In this document: piece by piece, positions 42,785 through 55,600 of the stretch
Layout: each line of letters begins with the position of its first letter
How positions within the stretch are numbered: position 1 is the first letter of the stretch
Assembly (NCBI GenBank): GCA_036417435.1
Contig: CM070918.1
Location: 30,945,523 to 31,009,522, forward strand
Origin: Inia geoffrensis
Taxonomy: Eukaryota > Chordata > Mammalia > Artiodactyla > Iniidae
Length of the DNA: 64,000 nt
Direction of reading: 5' to 3'
Notes under the pieces: generated by a model
The model's input: only the letters and a program-made list of their open reading frames with translations
What the model was told of the DNA's origin: nothing
Databases searched by the model: none
Made by a program: the position numbers and the translations under genes

Positions 42785-44465
42785 AAAGCTTTCGTTCTAA
42801 TAAAATTGGAGCTAACCAAAACCTTTTAAAACTACTCGCAGGCATACATGAGACTTGGCGTGTCCAGACTGTACTACCTCTTGTGGTGATGAAGATACCA
42901 GATCTCTACTCTGTCTGGAGGAATGTGGGTCCAAGATAAATTAACTCACCTACTTTAGAAAAGAAAAATCCAATATGAGAATGGTAACACCCCACAGAAC
43001 TCAACTCATTCTGCAATTTGCCAACATAGCCATTGGGAACCTATAATCTTTTCCATCATGTGTGAGGTTGTGGTTGGCTTTTTTTTTTTTTTTTTTCTCC
43101 TTCTTTCCTTTTAGCTTCCTAAATATAGAATTCATGGGTTTTAGGGAAAGTCGGTGATTGCTCTTACTTGAGTCTGGAGAGAGGAAAGAAAATTCCCTTT
43201 GGGTTGGCACCATCACCTGCCATTTCACTTTTAGATAAGACCCATGGCAACAGCTTGAAGTCTGTGATGACAAGAAGATGAAAGATTGTGTCAATGTTAC
43301 AGGGTAGAGGTTTGACCCTTGAGTGTCAGGCCTTGGTTAACCGTGCCCGGTTGGCCGCCCCAGACTCCCCAGTGAAGGATTTTGAAAGTACAGACCCATG
43401 AGCTGCCATCCCTGGGGATCTAGGATAGGGCTCCAGAATTTAAGCTGTTGCTGATGTTTTTTTTAAGATGCTTAAATGACTAAGGTGTGCAGTCACTTTG
43501 GGAACTAAAGGTGTAAATCAATAAACAACAATAAAAGATAGTCCAAAATTTTCACTCAAAATCCAAGAGAAAAAAAAAAAAGAGAAAAAAAAATCCAAGA
43601 GAAGAATCAATTGGCTGGTGGATCAGCATTGCTTATACCAGCCCTCTCCGGGGTGTATTCCTGGGATCATGTGGTCCTTGACATTCTCTCCCCACAAAAG
43701 GGATCTGTGATCAAGTAAATATGGGAAAAAATCCAAGTTGCATTCCCCTCTGCAAGAGTCTTAGGTTCTTTAAAGCATATATAAATTGCACTAGGATGAT
43801 CTCTACTAAAGAAACATGTTTCACAAGTTTAGCAGAGTGTTTCTCAAACAAACTTGATGACAGAACTTACTTCTTATTAACTAAGTATTAATATCTCTAA
43901 AGACCTAAGGAACATATCTTAAGAAATGCAGCTTTAGAAGATGCACTGAGTAATTCCTCTGAAACAATCCACCCTTGTTTGCTGCAAGAATTTTACAGAC
44001 ACCAGTGGCCTTGACTTTCCAGGTTGCTTTTCTGGGGGAAACACCGCTCTTGGTTGGGGTGGCCTAGCCAGTCCTGCGAGGAAAGACCAGGGTGCTCTCT
44101 TGATTACTCCCAAAATGCACCTTGAGAATGTTTCATTCCCAGCAAAGCCCAACCCTTTCCGTGTTTCGGGTGGGTGATCTAGAGGAGGGTTCTCTGTGTT
44201 CCTTAATGAGACAGAGGTTACTTTTTATTTTATTTTTATGGCTGAAGGTGTCAATCAAGCCGTTTTAGAGATGTCACTCCACCTCCACAGAATTGTCGCT
44301 GTGCAGGAGGCCCACGCTGCTCTGCTGAGACTCCAGGCACAGTAAGAAGTCTCCTTCCAGCTTTTCTGATCAGCAGACAGATGGGAACCAAAATACATTG
44401 TTTTTATGGCGCTGCACTTCACTTTCACGTTTTCTGCCTACTAATTAAAAACGTCGTTAGCAAAC
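42785..44465. other. Unique sequence with a poly-T tract
   Basis: No gene recognised. A T-run of about 21 lies at 43080-43100 and A-rich runs lie at 43567-43592. The remainder is unique. Confidence 0.35.
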
Positions 44466-44469
44466 GGCT

Positions 44470-44640
44470 TGCAAGTACCGATTGCCTGCTATGTGCCAGA
44501 CACATCACCTACATCACTTCTTATCTTCACATTGCCCTGCACATCAGCCCCCATTTTATAGAAGAGAAAATTGAGGCTCAGAAAAGGTAATTAGCTTGTT
44601 CACCTAGTAAGTGAGAGACTGAGCTGGTTGCCTCTAAAAT
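44470..44640 (-). repeat. MIR SINE
   Basis: Antisense MIR: 'cctgctatgtgccagacaca', 'cccattttatagaagagaaa', 'ttgaggctcagaaaaggtaa', 'cacctagtaagtgagagact'. Confidence 0.85.
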
Positions 44641-46390
44641 TGAGGCTCTTTTCTTTCAAAGAAGCTTCAAAAAGACTATTTTTCTTTCCCTTTCCGCAGA
44701 AGAGTTTCCCCTCCCGTTTTCTCCCCCAAATCTTTGTTTGCATTGATTTTCTTTGATTATCTTGAACACAGAGAGAATGTGGTACAAAGCCATATATTCC
44801 CTCTGAGTTTTTATTTCAGCTACAATCACGTGTTTTAATTACTCGAGAAGTTCTAGATATTAAAGAGGACTGAAACAACTTGGGCCAAAAAGCCCAAAGA
44901 CCATATTCTTTGAATTCCATAAGGCCTTACGTCCACAACCATAAAACAGCAGCCAGCAAAAGAATCACAAGTACACCTTCATGCTGCTTGGGGTGTGGGT
45001 CTCTTTATAAGAACTTGCTCTTTTGTTCTTTGTACCCACGCCCGGGCCTGGCCCATCTTCACAACTAGAAAACCCAATATTCTGTATATCCTCCAAAGCG
45101 GTGTCTATTCGTAGGTCCAGGTGCTTGGCTTGCACTTGGCCCTTTGTGGAAATAGGGTGGAGTCAACAGTGGCCATGAAGGTATCTGGTCTCCTGAAGGT
45201 CACTCTTTGGAAGAGCAGCAATGGGAAGGAGTGAGGCTCCAGGTCGTGATTAAAGAGCCTTTCGTTCTTTTTGCAGAGTAGTGGGTATCTCAGGTTCCTT
45301 CTCAGGAAAAACAAAGCCAATTTCAAGATCAAGTGTTATTCACAGAATATTCACAAGGTCAAGTGTTATTCACAGGACTTCACAGAAAGTCCTGCTCAGC
45401 CTTCCACAGAACCCCCTCCTCTGGCTGGATGGCTGTTCTGCTGGCAACAAGGAGTTTGGGCCTCTGTGGTCCTTCTTTGTTGACACATGTCATTTTTGCC
45501 ACCCAGAAGCTGGAAATGACAGCTGAACCCCTTTGGCTTGTAAGTTCTGTCAACCTCCGGAATCCCAACACATCTTCCTTGTTTCTCAACTCGCTTGCTA
45601 ACACAGATTGTGCGGGACTTTAAAAAAACATCAAATCCATTGCGTGTTGTCAACAAACAGTTTTTCAAACGACTGTATTATTTATTCATTAGTATTACAT
45701 TTCCGGTGCACTGCCTTGTGTTACTTGGAGAAATAAATGAAAGAAAAGCAGTATTTCTTTAAATTCCCCATTTACAGCTCTCAAGGAGCCTGGCTCGGCT
45801 CTAAAGCTTGGTCCTGTGCTGGCCCAACGTGTGTCCCTCCACTGCTGATCTGTTTCCTCAACACTCTCTGTCTAGGATGGACCAGCCCAGTCATTCTGAG
45901 GGCTCAACAAATATCTTGATGCATTCTGTGAATGTTTTCAGTTTGGCTAAAACTTAAAACACATTTTCCCCAAGCATTTTTTCCTCTTAATTTTTAAACT
46001 CGTATGTTTTAAGGAAAATTTAGCCCATGTTTTTCTCATTATTCCTGATTCATTTGCACTTAACTCATCAAAATGTTGCATTGCAAAAGCTGTTTGTTTT
46101 CCAAGAAGACTCCTGAGGTCCTTTTTGGTTCATTCGGTGCCCCCCTACCCTTTTCTCTCCTTTCCTCTTTTTTTCCCTTCACAGTGGCACACTTTTCTTA
46201 GAAACAGAGATTTTTGCCCCCAGCAGCAGATATATCAGCTTATTATCGGAAAAGCTGACAGAGTTGTGGACTCAAGCTTCTAGTCGAAGTACTTGCATCC
46301 AAGAGAAATGTGTGGCTCAGCATGGAAGGATCATTTTCTACTTTCTTGACTAGATAAATAAATGTTAGACATGACAGAAGAGCAATTTAA
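44641..46390. other. Unique sequence with a short direct repeat
   Basis: No gene or named repeat over about 1.7 kb. A 17-bp exact direct repeat lies at 45329 and 45359. The 45610-45780 part is AT-rich with homeobox-like words and could be conserved. Overlapping open frames in this stretch contradict each other. Confidence 0.35.
45329..45375 (+). repeat. 17-bp direct repeat, 30-bp period
   Basis: TCAAGTGTTATTCACAG occurs at 45329-45345 and 45359-45375, separated by 'aatattcacaagg'. Looks like a short tandem duplication of about 30 bp. Confidence 0.95.
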
Positions 46391-46394
46391 GATG

Positions 46395-46560
46395 AAAGCT
46401 CTGGAGTCAGTCATTTAAGGTTTAATCCCATGTTAACCTCTTTGCATTTCGTTCTTCTCATCTGTAAAATGGGCGTGGCAATAGTGCCAACTGAATGCAC
46501 AGATTTGCCATGAGAATTAATTGATGTACCATACACGAGGCAGAGCAAGTTGTGGCAAGG
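46395..46560 (+). repeat. MIR SINE
   Basis: Sense MIR: 'agctctggagtcagtcattt', 'cttctcatctgtaaaatggg', 'gagaattaattgatgtacc'. Confidence 0.75.
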
Positions 46561-46697
46561 ACACCCAGAATCACACATCTCTTCTCAGTGAGATGCTCAG
46601 GATCTCTTAGGTTACCCCAGAAATAAATCCTGAGACCAGGATTCAAATATGAGTCATCTGTTTGAGAAGGTTAAATTCCCATATAAGAGTGGGGAGG

Positions 46698-47178
46698 TAT
46701 ATTAGTCAGTGTTCTCCAGAGAAACAGAGCCAATAGGATATGTATACAAAGAAAGAGATTTATTTTCAGGAATTGGCTCCCACTATTGTAGAGGCTTGGC
46801 AAATCCAAAATCTGATGAGGGAAGCTGGCAGGCTGGAGACTCAGGAAAGAGTTGCAGTTTAAGTCCAAAGGCCATCTTCTAGAGAACCAGGAAGAGCTGA
46901 TGTTGCAGATAAAGTCCAAAAAGTCAATGCTGCAGTTGAAGTCTGAAGGCAGTCGGCTGGAGAATTCCCTCTTGCTCAGAAAAAGTCAGCCTTTTGTTCT
47001 ATTCAGACCTCCAACTGATTGGACGAGGCCCACCCACCTTACAGAGGGCAATCTGCTTTACTCAAAGTCCACAGGCACATCCCTCATCCGTAACTCATTG
47101 TTCACAGAAACATCCAGAATAATGTTTGGCCAAGTATCCATGGCCCTGCCAAGTTGACATATAAAATTATTCATCACA
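46698..47178 (-). mobile_element. MLT2-like LTR (ERVL)
   Basis: Antisense MLT2: 'ttagtcagtgttctccagag', 'aaacagagccaataggatat', 'gagatttattttcaggaatt', 'tccaactgattggacgaggc', 'aatctgctttactcaaagtc', 'aacatccagaataatgtttg', 'gccaagttgacatataaaat'. Nearly full-length solitary LTR of the ERVL family; no internal genes. Confidence 0.92.
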
Positions 47179-47319
47179 GGAAACAAGACAGGGAAAGGCG
47201 AGAAGCCAAAAAGATTTGATATTGCAACTGGAACTCCATCCCACTGGGGACCTGAGAGGTGTCCATCATACTCCAGAGTTATCACACATGGAGGCATTGG
47301 CTGAGGGCTGCTCCCACGA

Positions 47320-47965
47320 TGTATTGACCCTGTTCTTGTGGCCTGCTACACACAGGCAGAGTGGCTCTGGCAGCTAGAGAAAGCCCTTAGAGAAGGAAGG
47401 CAGGTGCTGGATGTGGAAAGTTGGGTAGGTGTGCAAGGAAATGATAGGGAATCAGAAAATTGTGCAAGATGCAGACAGCAGCCTTCACAGGGTCCCTTCG
47501 TCTTGAAAGACGGCTCTAATCGATACAGCCAGGACTTCCTTCTTGTCTCCCGCTGTGCTTCTCAGAACCTAAGATAGAAAAGCACCCGAATTCTGCTTTC
47601 AGTTTGTACAGGCAAATAAAACACTTCTGTGGATGACAGTCAGCTGGCAGCCACCAGTTCATAGCCCCTGGACTAGAAGTTGTCCACTTGTAACAGTGCT
47701 TTTGATGAGAACCTTCCTCAGAACCCAATATTTTCAACACTGATTTGATCTTTGCTGCCATAGACAGGGGCCTCCCACCACGTTTTGGAGAGTCCCACGT
47801 GGGAGGAGTGGGTCTTCACCTCAGTAAGATAGAAAATAAGCTCAATTTAAGCAGAAATAGGTCCTTAGAGAGACTCTCTGGGTCTGCTGCATATATTAAA
47901 TTTAAATTTATGGAGAGAGAGAACAGACACAACTCTTTAGGCAGTTAGTTTTGGCTAGAAGCATG
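47320..47965. other. Unique non-coding sequence
   Basis: Nothing recognised. Confidence 0.4.
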
Positions 47966-47969
47966 CTTT

Positions 47970-48165
47970 ATTAATGATGCAGGGTTTGAGTCCAATGACT
48001 CAAGTTCACATCCTGGCTCTTCCATGTACTTATGTGACCCAGGGGTGGTCACTTCATTTCCTGGGGCTTCCATCTTCTTTCCTATGAGAAGGTCACATTG
48101 TTGCCTACCTTGCTTCTCTCATGGGATCAAATGAGGTCACAAATGGTCAAGTACGTGGTCACTGG
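47970..48165 (+). repeat. MIR SINE
   Basis: Sense MIR: 'acatcctggctcttccatg', 'tacttatgtgacccagggg', 'gggatcaaatgaggtcac'. Moderately diverged. Confidence 0.65.
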
Positions 48166-48404
48166 CACTTCCTTTGCTCTTTGCACTTTGCATTTTGACA
48201 CAACTCTGGAATATCTCTCACCCACTAGTGGACCTTAGAAGGTTCCAGATAGCCTCTGAAAATTGCTTTTTGGATGAACCACCATGCAAAGTGACAGTCT
48301 AAGAAATGAGATGACATGGTGATTCTGAGAAAGATGACCTTTACAGCCCAGAATACCTAAATGTGTTGGTCAAGGTTTTGAACCCTTAAACTATTGATGT
48401 TGAG

Positions 48405-48560
48405 GTTTAATTTTTTCCAATATTTTATTATGAATATTTCCAAGCATGTAGCGAAATTGGAAGAATTTTACAATAAACACCTGCATATCCACCACCTACA
48501 TTCTATATTAACATTTTATAATACTTGCTGTTTTACATATCTATCCTTCTATCTATGCAT
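48405..48560 (-). repeat. Old L1M LINE scrap
   Basis: 'caatattttattatgaatat', 'ttccaagcatgtagcgaaat', 'cacctgcatatccaccacct' correspond to the antisense of a known L1M 3' region. Confidence 0.6.
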
Positions 48561-49235
48561 TCATTAAGGATTTACATTTTGAAGTCAGATCTGGGAAGCT
48601 GCCTTTCAGATGTAATGATTACCCATCTTGGGTTTTCTAGGTAATCCCATTTCTACGTATTCCATACAGTGGACTCCACAGACCATTGGAATGTATTAGG
48701 AATTCTATTAGGTTTCATTCAAAAGAATTTCTTGGTTTCCTTTAAGATTCAGAAGTGACCTAAAAAGTTCTTATTTAGATCCAGTGGTTTGATTGCACAA
48801 CGTAGTTGGCATAGTTAAATCATCTGGTCCAACCTCGTTAATTTAGCTTGAGGACAGTGAGGCTTAGGAAAAGGAATTGCTCCTTGGTTTCATAATTCAC
48901 GATACATTCAAAACTAGAACTGAGATATTCTGACCCCAATATGATTCTATGATCACATTTCCTCCCAGTCCATTCTCTAGTCTCTTTAAGGTTTTGGTGC
49001 TTTTAATTTGTTTGAAGAGAAAATTTTGTGACTCAAGGAACTTTTCCAGAAAAACAATACTGGTTTTATACTTCAAAGTTAAAACGTTCCTCAGCTATCC
49101 TTAATTTTCCCTTTGCAAAAGGAGAACTAGGGAGAATGCATTCTCATTTTACACACAGGGAATCTGAGACATTTAGGATGTAAACAACCGGTTTAAACTT
49201 GCGAGCTGGGCTTTCTTGAACCACCTTACATGGGA
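48561..49235. other. Mostly unique sequence
   Basis: A faint antisense MIR-like piece at 48825-48950 ('ggtccaacctcgttaattta', 'gaggacagtgaggcttagg'). Otherwise nothing recognised. Confidence 0.35.
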
Positions 49236-49237
49236 TT

Positions 49238-49560
49238 CGTTCATTTATTCATTAATTCATCAAATATTTATCATGCACCTACTATGTGCCTTGTTCTAGG
49301 CACTGAATATAATGCTGAATAAGACAGACCAGATCTTTTCCTTTTCTTAGAGTCTAGAGAGGGAGGTAACAATAATGAACAAATAACTTTTTCATAGAGG
49401 CTATGAAAAAAGCAAAATGGATTAATGAGATAACAAGTGAATGATTGGAAATAAGTGACTAATTTAGGTAGGAGTTGAAACATTTTTTTACAGCGTAACA
49501 TTTGAATTTATATTCAAATGATGAGAAAATAATCATTTATAAAGTGTGTGGAGGGAACCA
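49238..49560 (-). mobile_element. L2 LINE fragment
   Basis: Antisense L2: 'cgttcatttattcattaatt', 'tcatgcacctactatgtgcc', 'ttgttctaggcactgaatat'. The second half is more diverged. Confidence 0.8.
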
Positions 49561-49664
49561 CAGCTGCAAAGCCTGACAATCTGAGCCAGCATCTGGGGTT
49601 GATTCTGTGAGAAGAAATGGCAGGAGTTTGGTAAATGATGCCAGGGGGCAGCCTTCTAACATGG

Positions 49665-50150
49665 CTCTCAGTGACATCCCCATCTCCTAATATTCATACC
49701 TTCCCCTTGATGTGGGCTGGACTTAGTGACTCACTTCTAATGCATAGAACACAGCTAACACAGTGTGATGCCACTTCTGAGATTAGATTATAAAAGATTG
49801 TCACTTCTATCTTGCTGGCATTCTCCCTCTGTCTCTTTTTGTCAACTTGTCCAGATGGAGAAGGCTATCTGGCAAGGAAATGAGGGCAGCTTTTGGTCAA
49901 CAGCCCACAGGAACTGGACCCTGCTGACAACCATGCAAGTGAGCTTGGAAATGGATCCTTCCCCTGTCAAGCCTTCAGATGAGACCTCATCCCTGACTGA
50001 CACCTCAGTTGCCACCTTGTGAGAGACCCTGAGACAGAAGACTCAGCTAAAGTGGGTTCCCAATTCATGGAAACTGTGAGCTAATAAATGTTACTGTTTT
50101 AAGTCACTAAGTGTTGGAGTAATTTGTTATACAGCAACAGAAAATGAAAT
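49665..50150 (+). mobile_element. MLT1C-like LTR (MaLR)
   Basis: Sense: 'cttgatgtgggctggactta', 'gtgactcacttctaatgcat', 'cttgctggcattctccctct', 'gtgagctaataaatgttact', 'gttttaagtcactaagtgtt', ending near 'gttatacagcaacagaaaat'. Confidence 0.88.
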
Positions 50151-51384
50151 CAGCTCTAATGAGGCATTAATAAGATGTGCATGAGATTTACTGTTCTATG
50201 AAGTAGGAAGACTCACCCAGGAAGACTGGTACTTGGAAGTACCTGAAACCTGGGGCTCAAGGCATTTACTTCCAAACAGCTAGAATCATTACTTAGGAGC
50301 CACCCTCAGCATCTCCCCACACCTCTGCATTTTAGTTCTTAGAAGCTGGGTGAGAGGGGAGACCTATGAATACCTGCCCCAACCCCAAAGTAAAATCACA
50401 GTGAAGTATTATGTTGAATATATCCCTTCAAAACACTAAGGAACATTTTAAGAGGAAAAATATTTGTAGGAACAGGAAATCCTGATCATGTATGTGTGGT
50501 ATCTGTGTGTGCCTGAGAAGAAGAATTGGGTCTGTAGGCTTCCATGTTTTTCACTGTTTTACAAACACATTTATCCTGCCTTTCCAACTGTCCTCCCTGT
50601 CAGACGTTGACATGTAAATTCTGGCTTCAGAAACGAGAAGACCAATGTGATACGAACAAATTTAGCTCAACAAGGCAGACTCAAATTATCCCAAAGTCAG
50701 AAGTGACTCCTTACCCAAAGATCCAAGCAGCACACTACCATTTGCTGCAGGGCTGCCCAGGAAGCTAGTTTAGCTCGACATCTAACAAGCATTTCTGGCA
50801 TTGGTATTGTTTCAATTACTAGGCCATTCACATCTCAGCTGACACATGCAATGAAGCTTGCTCCTTGCCTGGTACATAATTTAAGGTAAAAAGAAAAGAG
50901 GGTGTGTTTCATCATGGTCTATCATATATTTGTCTTTTGTTCTGGGAGGTATTTGCATACCTAAAGGGAAATGGCCTCTTTAATTTCTTTCCCTTCTCCT
51001 AATCAGCTGAGGCCTATTAAGAAGTGCTCTGTATCCTGTAATCAGACAATTTATACAGCATGCACCCTTAGGCAACAGCTATTATAAACAAGCTGGAGAA
51101 ATCCTTTACAACAAATGATTAGCATGGGAAGACACCATTCATAATTAATTTTTTTTTTTTTCCGTTTTTGTTGGCAGATGGTCTGAGGCATCCAAGCATG
51201 GCCTATTGCCCGCATCTTTATGCTGAATAGAGCAGGACAGCCTTGGGAAAATGCTGGCTGTTCAGCCACCTCACTTTAAAAAATAATCCCCTCCCCCTCC
51301 TCCTATCGGTGTTCAAGGCTTGCTTATAGAAGGCTTTAAGGAAGGGTGTCTAATGGATCACATGACCGTAACTACTGGTTATTA
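50151..51384. other. Unique sequence with a candidate conserved block
   Basis: No gene or named repeat. Block 50930-51250 contains the symmetric GGTATTTGCATACC (octamer inside), several TAATTA-like words and an AATTAATT plus T-run at about 51143-51161. Confidence 0.4.
50930..51250. promoter_or_regulatory. Candidate conserved enhancer
   Basis: The octamer ATTTGCAT (50951-50958) lies in a 5-bp-arm inverted repeat (50948-50961). 'atgattagcatgggaag' and 'cataattaatt' follow within 200 bp. There are no interspersed repeats here although repeats surround it. Inference only. Confidence 0.25.
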
Positions 51385-51872
51385 CTCTAATGGTAGATTG
51401 GCTGCATTAGGAGCCCAGTTCTCCATCCCCACCATTTTCCAGGTAACTTTGTCCCTCTGTCTCATTCTGAGTGGCATCCCTCTGCCGTGTGACATGCTTT
51501 GATCAATAGCATGTTAGCAAATGTGATGCACACAGAGGCTTGTGTATAACTTGTGCAATTGGACTTAATACCTCTCACTTTCCAATGTGGCCAAATGAAC
51601 ATGCCCAGGCTGACCTGATGGGTGATGAGAAACACATGAAATGGAGCTGAGTCACACTACTCATCTCAACTGAGACATTTATAGATGGGTCAAGAGCCAG
51701 TCACCGCCCGCAGACATGTGAGTGAGCCCAGCCAAGATCAGATGAGCCCAATCCAGTTCAGTTGAGCCCTGCAGCCTTGTTAGCTCAGTAAAAGTTTATC
51801 ACTGTATGTTACAGAGGTTTTACGTTTTTTAATTACACAGCATTATTGGGCAGCAGATAATTGATACAATAC
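51385..51872 (+). mobile_element. MLT1 (older subfamily) LTR
   Basis: Sense: 'gtgtgacatgctttgatcaa', 'ccaatgtggccaaatgaaca', 'ccgcagacatgtgagtgagc', 'tgagcccaatccagttcag', 'gggcagcagataattgatac'. Diverged. Confidence 0.7.
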
Positions 51873-52225
51873 CCCAACTGATAAATAATCTCTTTGGGTG
51901 TGGAAAAACAGGGCTTGGAAACCCATAAGTCTAAGTCTTTGTGTATTACTGAACACCCTGTTGCTCACAAAAGAGAGCAACTTCAACTAATAGGAGAGAA
52001 CGTGGTTTTGGACCAGTGGTATGTACCTATACATCCACACATGCTTACACATGCAGACTCCTCAAAGAGTCAGTGAAAGAGACTGTTAAAATGTCACCCA
52101 TGGATAGACTTGAAAAGGGAATAGGATTTTCCCATGTTCACCTAACTCCCTATAATTCTTCAACAAAACTCACCTAAGCCCCTAACACCCAGGTGTTAAT
52201 TTTTCCTTTTCTTTTCTTTTCTAAG
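51873..52225. other. Unique non-coding sequence
   Basis: Nothing recognised. Confidence 0.4.
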
Positions 52226-52649
52226 TTTTTTTTCAAGCTTTATTGAGGTATGATTGACAAATAAAATTGTAAGATATTTTAAGTATACAACGTGATGATT
52301 CACTAGACCTAGACATTGTGAAAGGATTCCCCTCATTGAGTTAATTAACACATCCATCACCGCACATATTTACCTTTTGATTTTTAGTGAGAATATTTAA
52401 GTCCTACTCTCTTAGTAAATTTTAATTATACACTATAGTGTTATCAACAGTAATCACCATGTTATACATTAGATCTTCAGACCTTATTGATCTTATAACT
52501 GAAAGTTTGTACCCTTTTGCAAACCTCTCTCTATTCCCCTCATACACACCCCACCCCAGCTCCTTGCAACCACTTTTCTATTCTCTGTTTCTATGAGTGT
52601 GATTTTTAGAAAAAGGTTCCAGATATAAGTGACACCATGCAGCATTTGT

Positions 52650-55600
52650 CTTTCTCTGTCTGGCTTATTTCACTCAGCGTAACGTCTCCAGGTTCATCCA
52701 TGTTGTCACAAATGAAAGGAATTCCTTCTTTTTTAATGCTGAATAGTATTTCATTATGTATATCATATTTTCTTGAGCCATTCATTCATTTATGAACACT
52801 AGGTTGTTTCTATACCTTGGCTATTATGAATAATGCTGCAATGAACATGAGAGTACAGATATCTCATCAGGATAATGATTTTGTTTCCTCTGGATATACA
52901 CCCAGAAGTGGGATTGCTGAATCATATGGTAGCCCATTTTAAATTTCTTGAGGAACTTTGGACTGTTTCCCATAGTGCCTGTGCCAGTTTACAACAGTAT
53001 ACAAGGGTCTTCTTTTCTCCACATCCTTGCCAGCATTTGTTATCTCTTTTAGTTTTGATAATAATCATCCTAACAGATGTGAGGTGACACCTAATTGCGG
53101 TTTTGATTTTCATTATCCTGATGATCAGTGATGTTGAGCACCTTTTCATGTACCTGATCATTTGTATGTCTTCTTTGGAGAAATAGCTATTTAGGTCCTT
53201 TCCCCATTTTTAAATTGGGTCATTTCGGTTTTTTTGCTAGCGAGTTGTACAAGTTCCTTGTGTATTTTGGATATTAACCCCTCATCAGATATGTGGTTTG
53301 AAAATATTTTCTCCCATTCCATAGTTGCCTTTTCACTTGGTTGATGGTTTACTTTGCTGTACAGAATCTTTTTTAGTTTAATGTAGTCCCACTTGTTTAT
53401 TTTTACTTTTGTTGCCTTTGTTTTTGGTGTCAAATCCAAAAAACTATTGTCAAGACCATTGTCAAAGAGATTATACTTCATGTTTATTCTACAAGTTGTA
53501 TTGTTTCAGTCTTTCATCTAAGTCATTAATCCATTTTGAATTGATTTTTGTGTATGGTGTGAGATAGGGGTCCAGTTTCATTCTTTTGCATGACTGAAGA
53601 GACTATCCTTCTCCCCATTGTATATTCTTGGTTTCTTTGTTGTAAATTAATGGACCATATACGTGTGGATTTATTTCTGGACTCTATTTTGTACCATTGA
53701 TCTATATGTCTGTTTTTATGCCAATACCATACTGTTTTGATTATGGCTTTTAATATAGCTTGAAATCAGGAAGTGAGTTGCTGCTGGCTTTTTCTCAAGA
53801 TTGCTTTGTTTATTCAGGGGGTTTTGTGGCTCAATTTTAGGGTTTTAGGGTGGTTTTTTCTACTAATGTGAAGAATGTCATTTAAATTTTGTTAAGTATT
53901 GCACTGAATCTGTAGATTCCTTTGAATAGTACTGGCATTTTAACAATATTAATTCTTCCAATCCATGAATGTGGAATATTTTTTCATTTATTTGTGTCTT
54001 TTTCAATTTCTTTCATCAGTGCCTTATAGTCTTCAGTGTACAGGCCTTTCACCTTCTTGGTTAAATTTATTCCTAGGCATTTCATTCTTTTTGATACCAT
54101 TGTGAGTGGGATTGTTTTCTTAATTTCTTTTTCTGATAGTTCATTTTTAGTGTATAGAAATGCTACAGATTTTTGCATATTGATTTTGTATCCTGTGACT
54201 TTACTGAATTCATTGACTACTTCTAACAGTTTTTTTGAGGTCTTTAGGATTTTCGATATATAATATCATGCCATCTACAAATAGAGACTATTTTACTTCT
54301 TTCTTTCTTATTTGAATGCTGTTTTTGCTTTTTATTGCCTAATTGCTCTGGCTAGAACTTCTAGTACCATGTTGAATAAAAGTGGCAAGAATGGCCATTC
54401 TTGTTTTGTTCCTGATCTTAGAGGAAAAGATTTTAGCTTTTCCCCCTTGACTATGATGTTAACTATGGGCTTGTCGTACATGGCTTTTGTTATGTTGAGG
54501 TACATTACCTTGATACCCAGTTTTTTGGGAATTTTTTATCACAAAAGGATGTTGAATTTTGTAAAATGACTTTTCTCCATCTATTGAGATGATTGTATAA
54601 TTTTTATCCTTTATCTTGTTAATGTGGTGTATCACATTGATTGATTTGCAGATGTTGAACCACCCTTGCCTCCTTGGAATAAATCCCACTTGATCATGAT
54701 GTATAATCATTCAACATATTGTTGAATTTGGTTGGGTAGTATTTTGTTGAGGATGTTCATTGGGGATATTTTCCTGTAATTTTCTTTTCTTGTAGTGTCC
54801 TTGTCTGGTTTAGATATCAGGGTAGTGCTGGCCTCATAAAATGAGTTTGGAACTGTTCCCTCCTTTTGTATTATTTGGAAAAGTTCAAGAAGGATTGGTG
54901 TTAATTCTTCTTTAAATGTTTGGTGGAGATCACCAGTGAAGACGTTTGGTCCTGGACTTTTGTCTTTTAGGAGACCTTTGATTAATGATTCAATTTCTAT
55001 ACTAGTAATTAGTCTGTTCTGATTTTTTATTACTTCATGTTTCATCTTTGCAGGTTTTTTGTTTCTTGGACCATATCCATTTCTTCTAAGGTGTCCAATT
55101 AGTTAGCATATAATTATTCATAGTAGTCTCTTATGATTTTTGTATTTCTGTGGCATCAACTGTAGTGTCTCTTTTATTTATTCGAGAGCTCTCTCCTCTT
55201 TTTTCTTCATCTACCTAAAGTTTTGTCTATTTCTTTTTTTTTTTTTTTTAAACCTAGCTCTTAGTTTATTGATATTTTCTATTGTCTTTTTAGTCTCTAT
55301 TTACTTCCACTCTGACCTTCTTGTTTCTTTCCTTCTACTAACTTTGGCTTAATTTGCTCTCCTTTTTCCTAGTTTCTTGAGGTATAAAGTTAGGCTGTTT
55401 ATTTGAGATATTTTGTTTTTCTTAATGTGGGCATTTATCACTACAAGCTTCCCTCTTAGAACTCTTTTTGCTGCATCCCATAAGTTTTGGTATGTTGTGT
55501 TTCTATTCTCATTTGTCTCAAGATATTTTTTAATTTCTTCTCTGACCCATTGGCTGTTCAGGAGCATATTATTTAATCTCCACATATTTGTGAATTTTCT

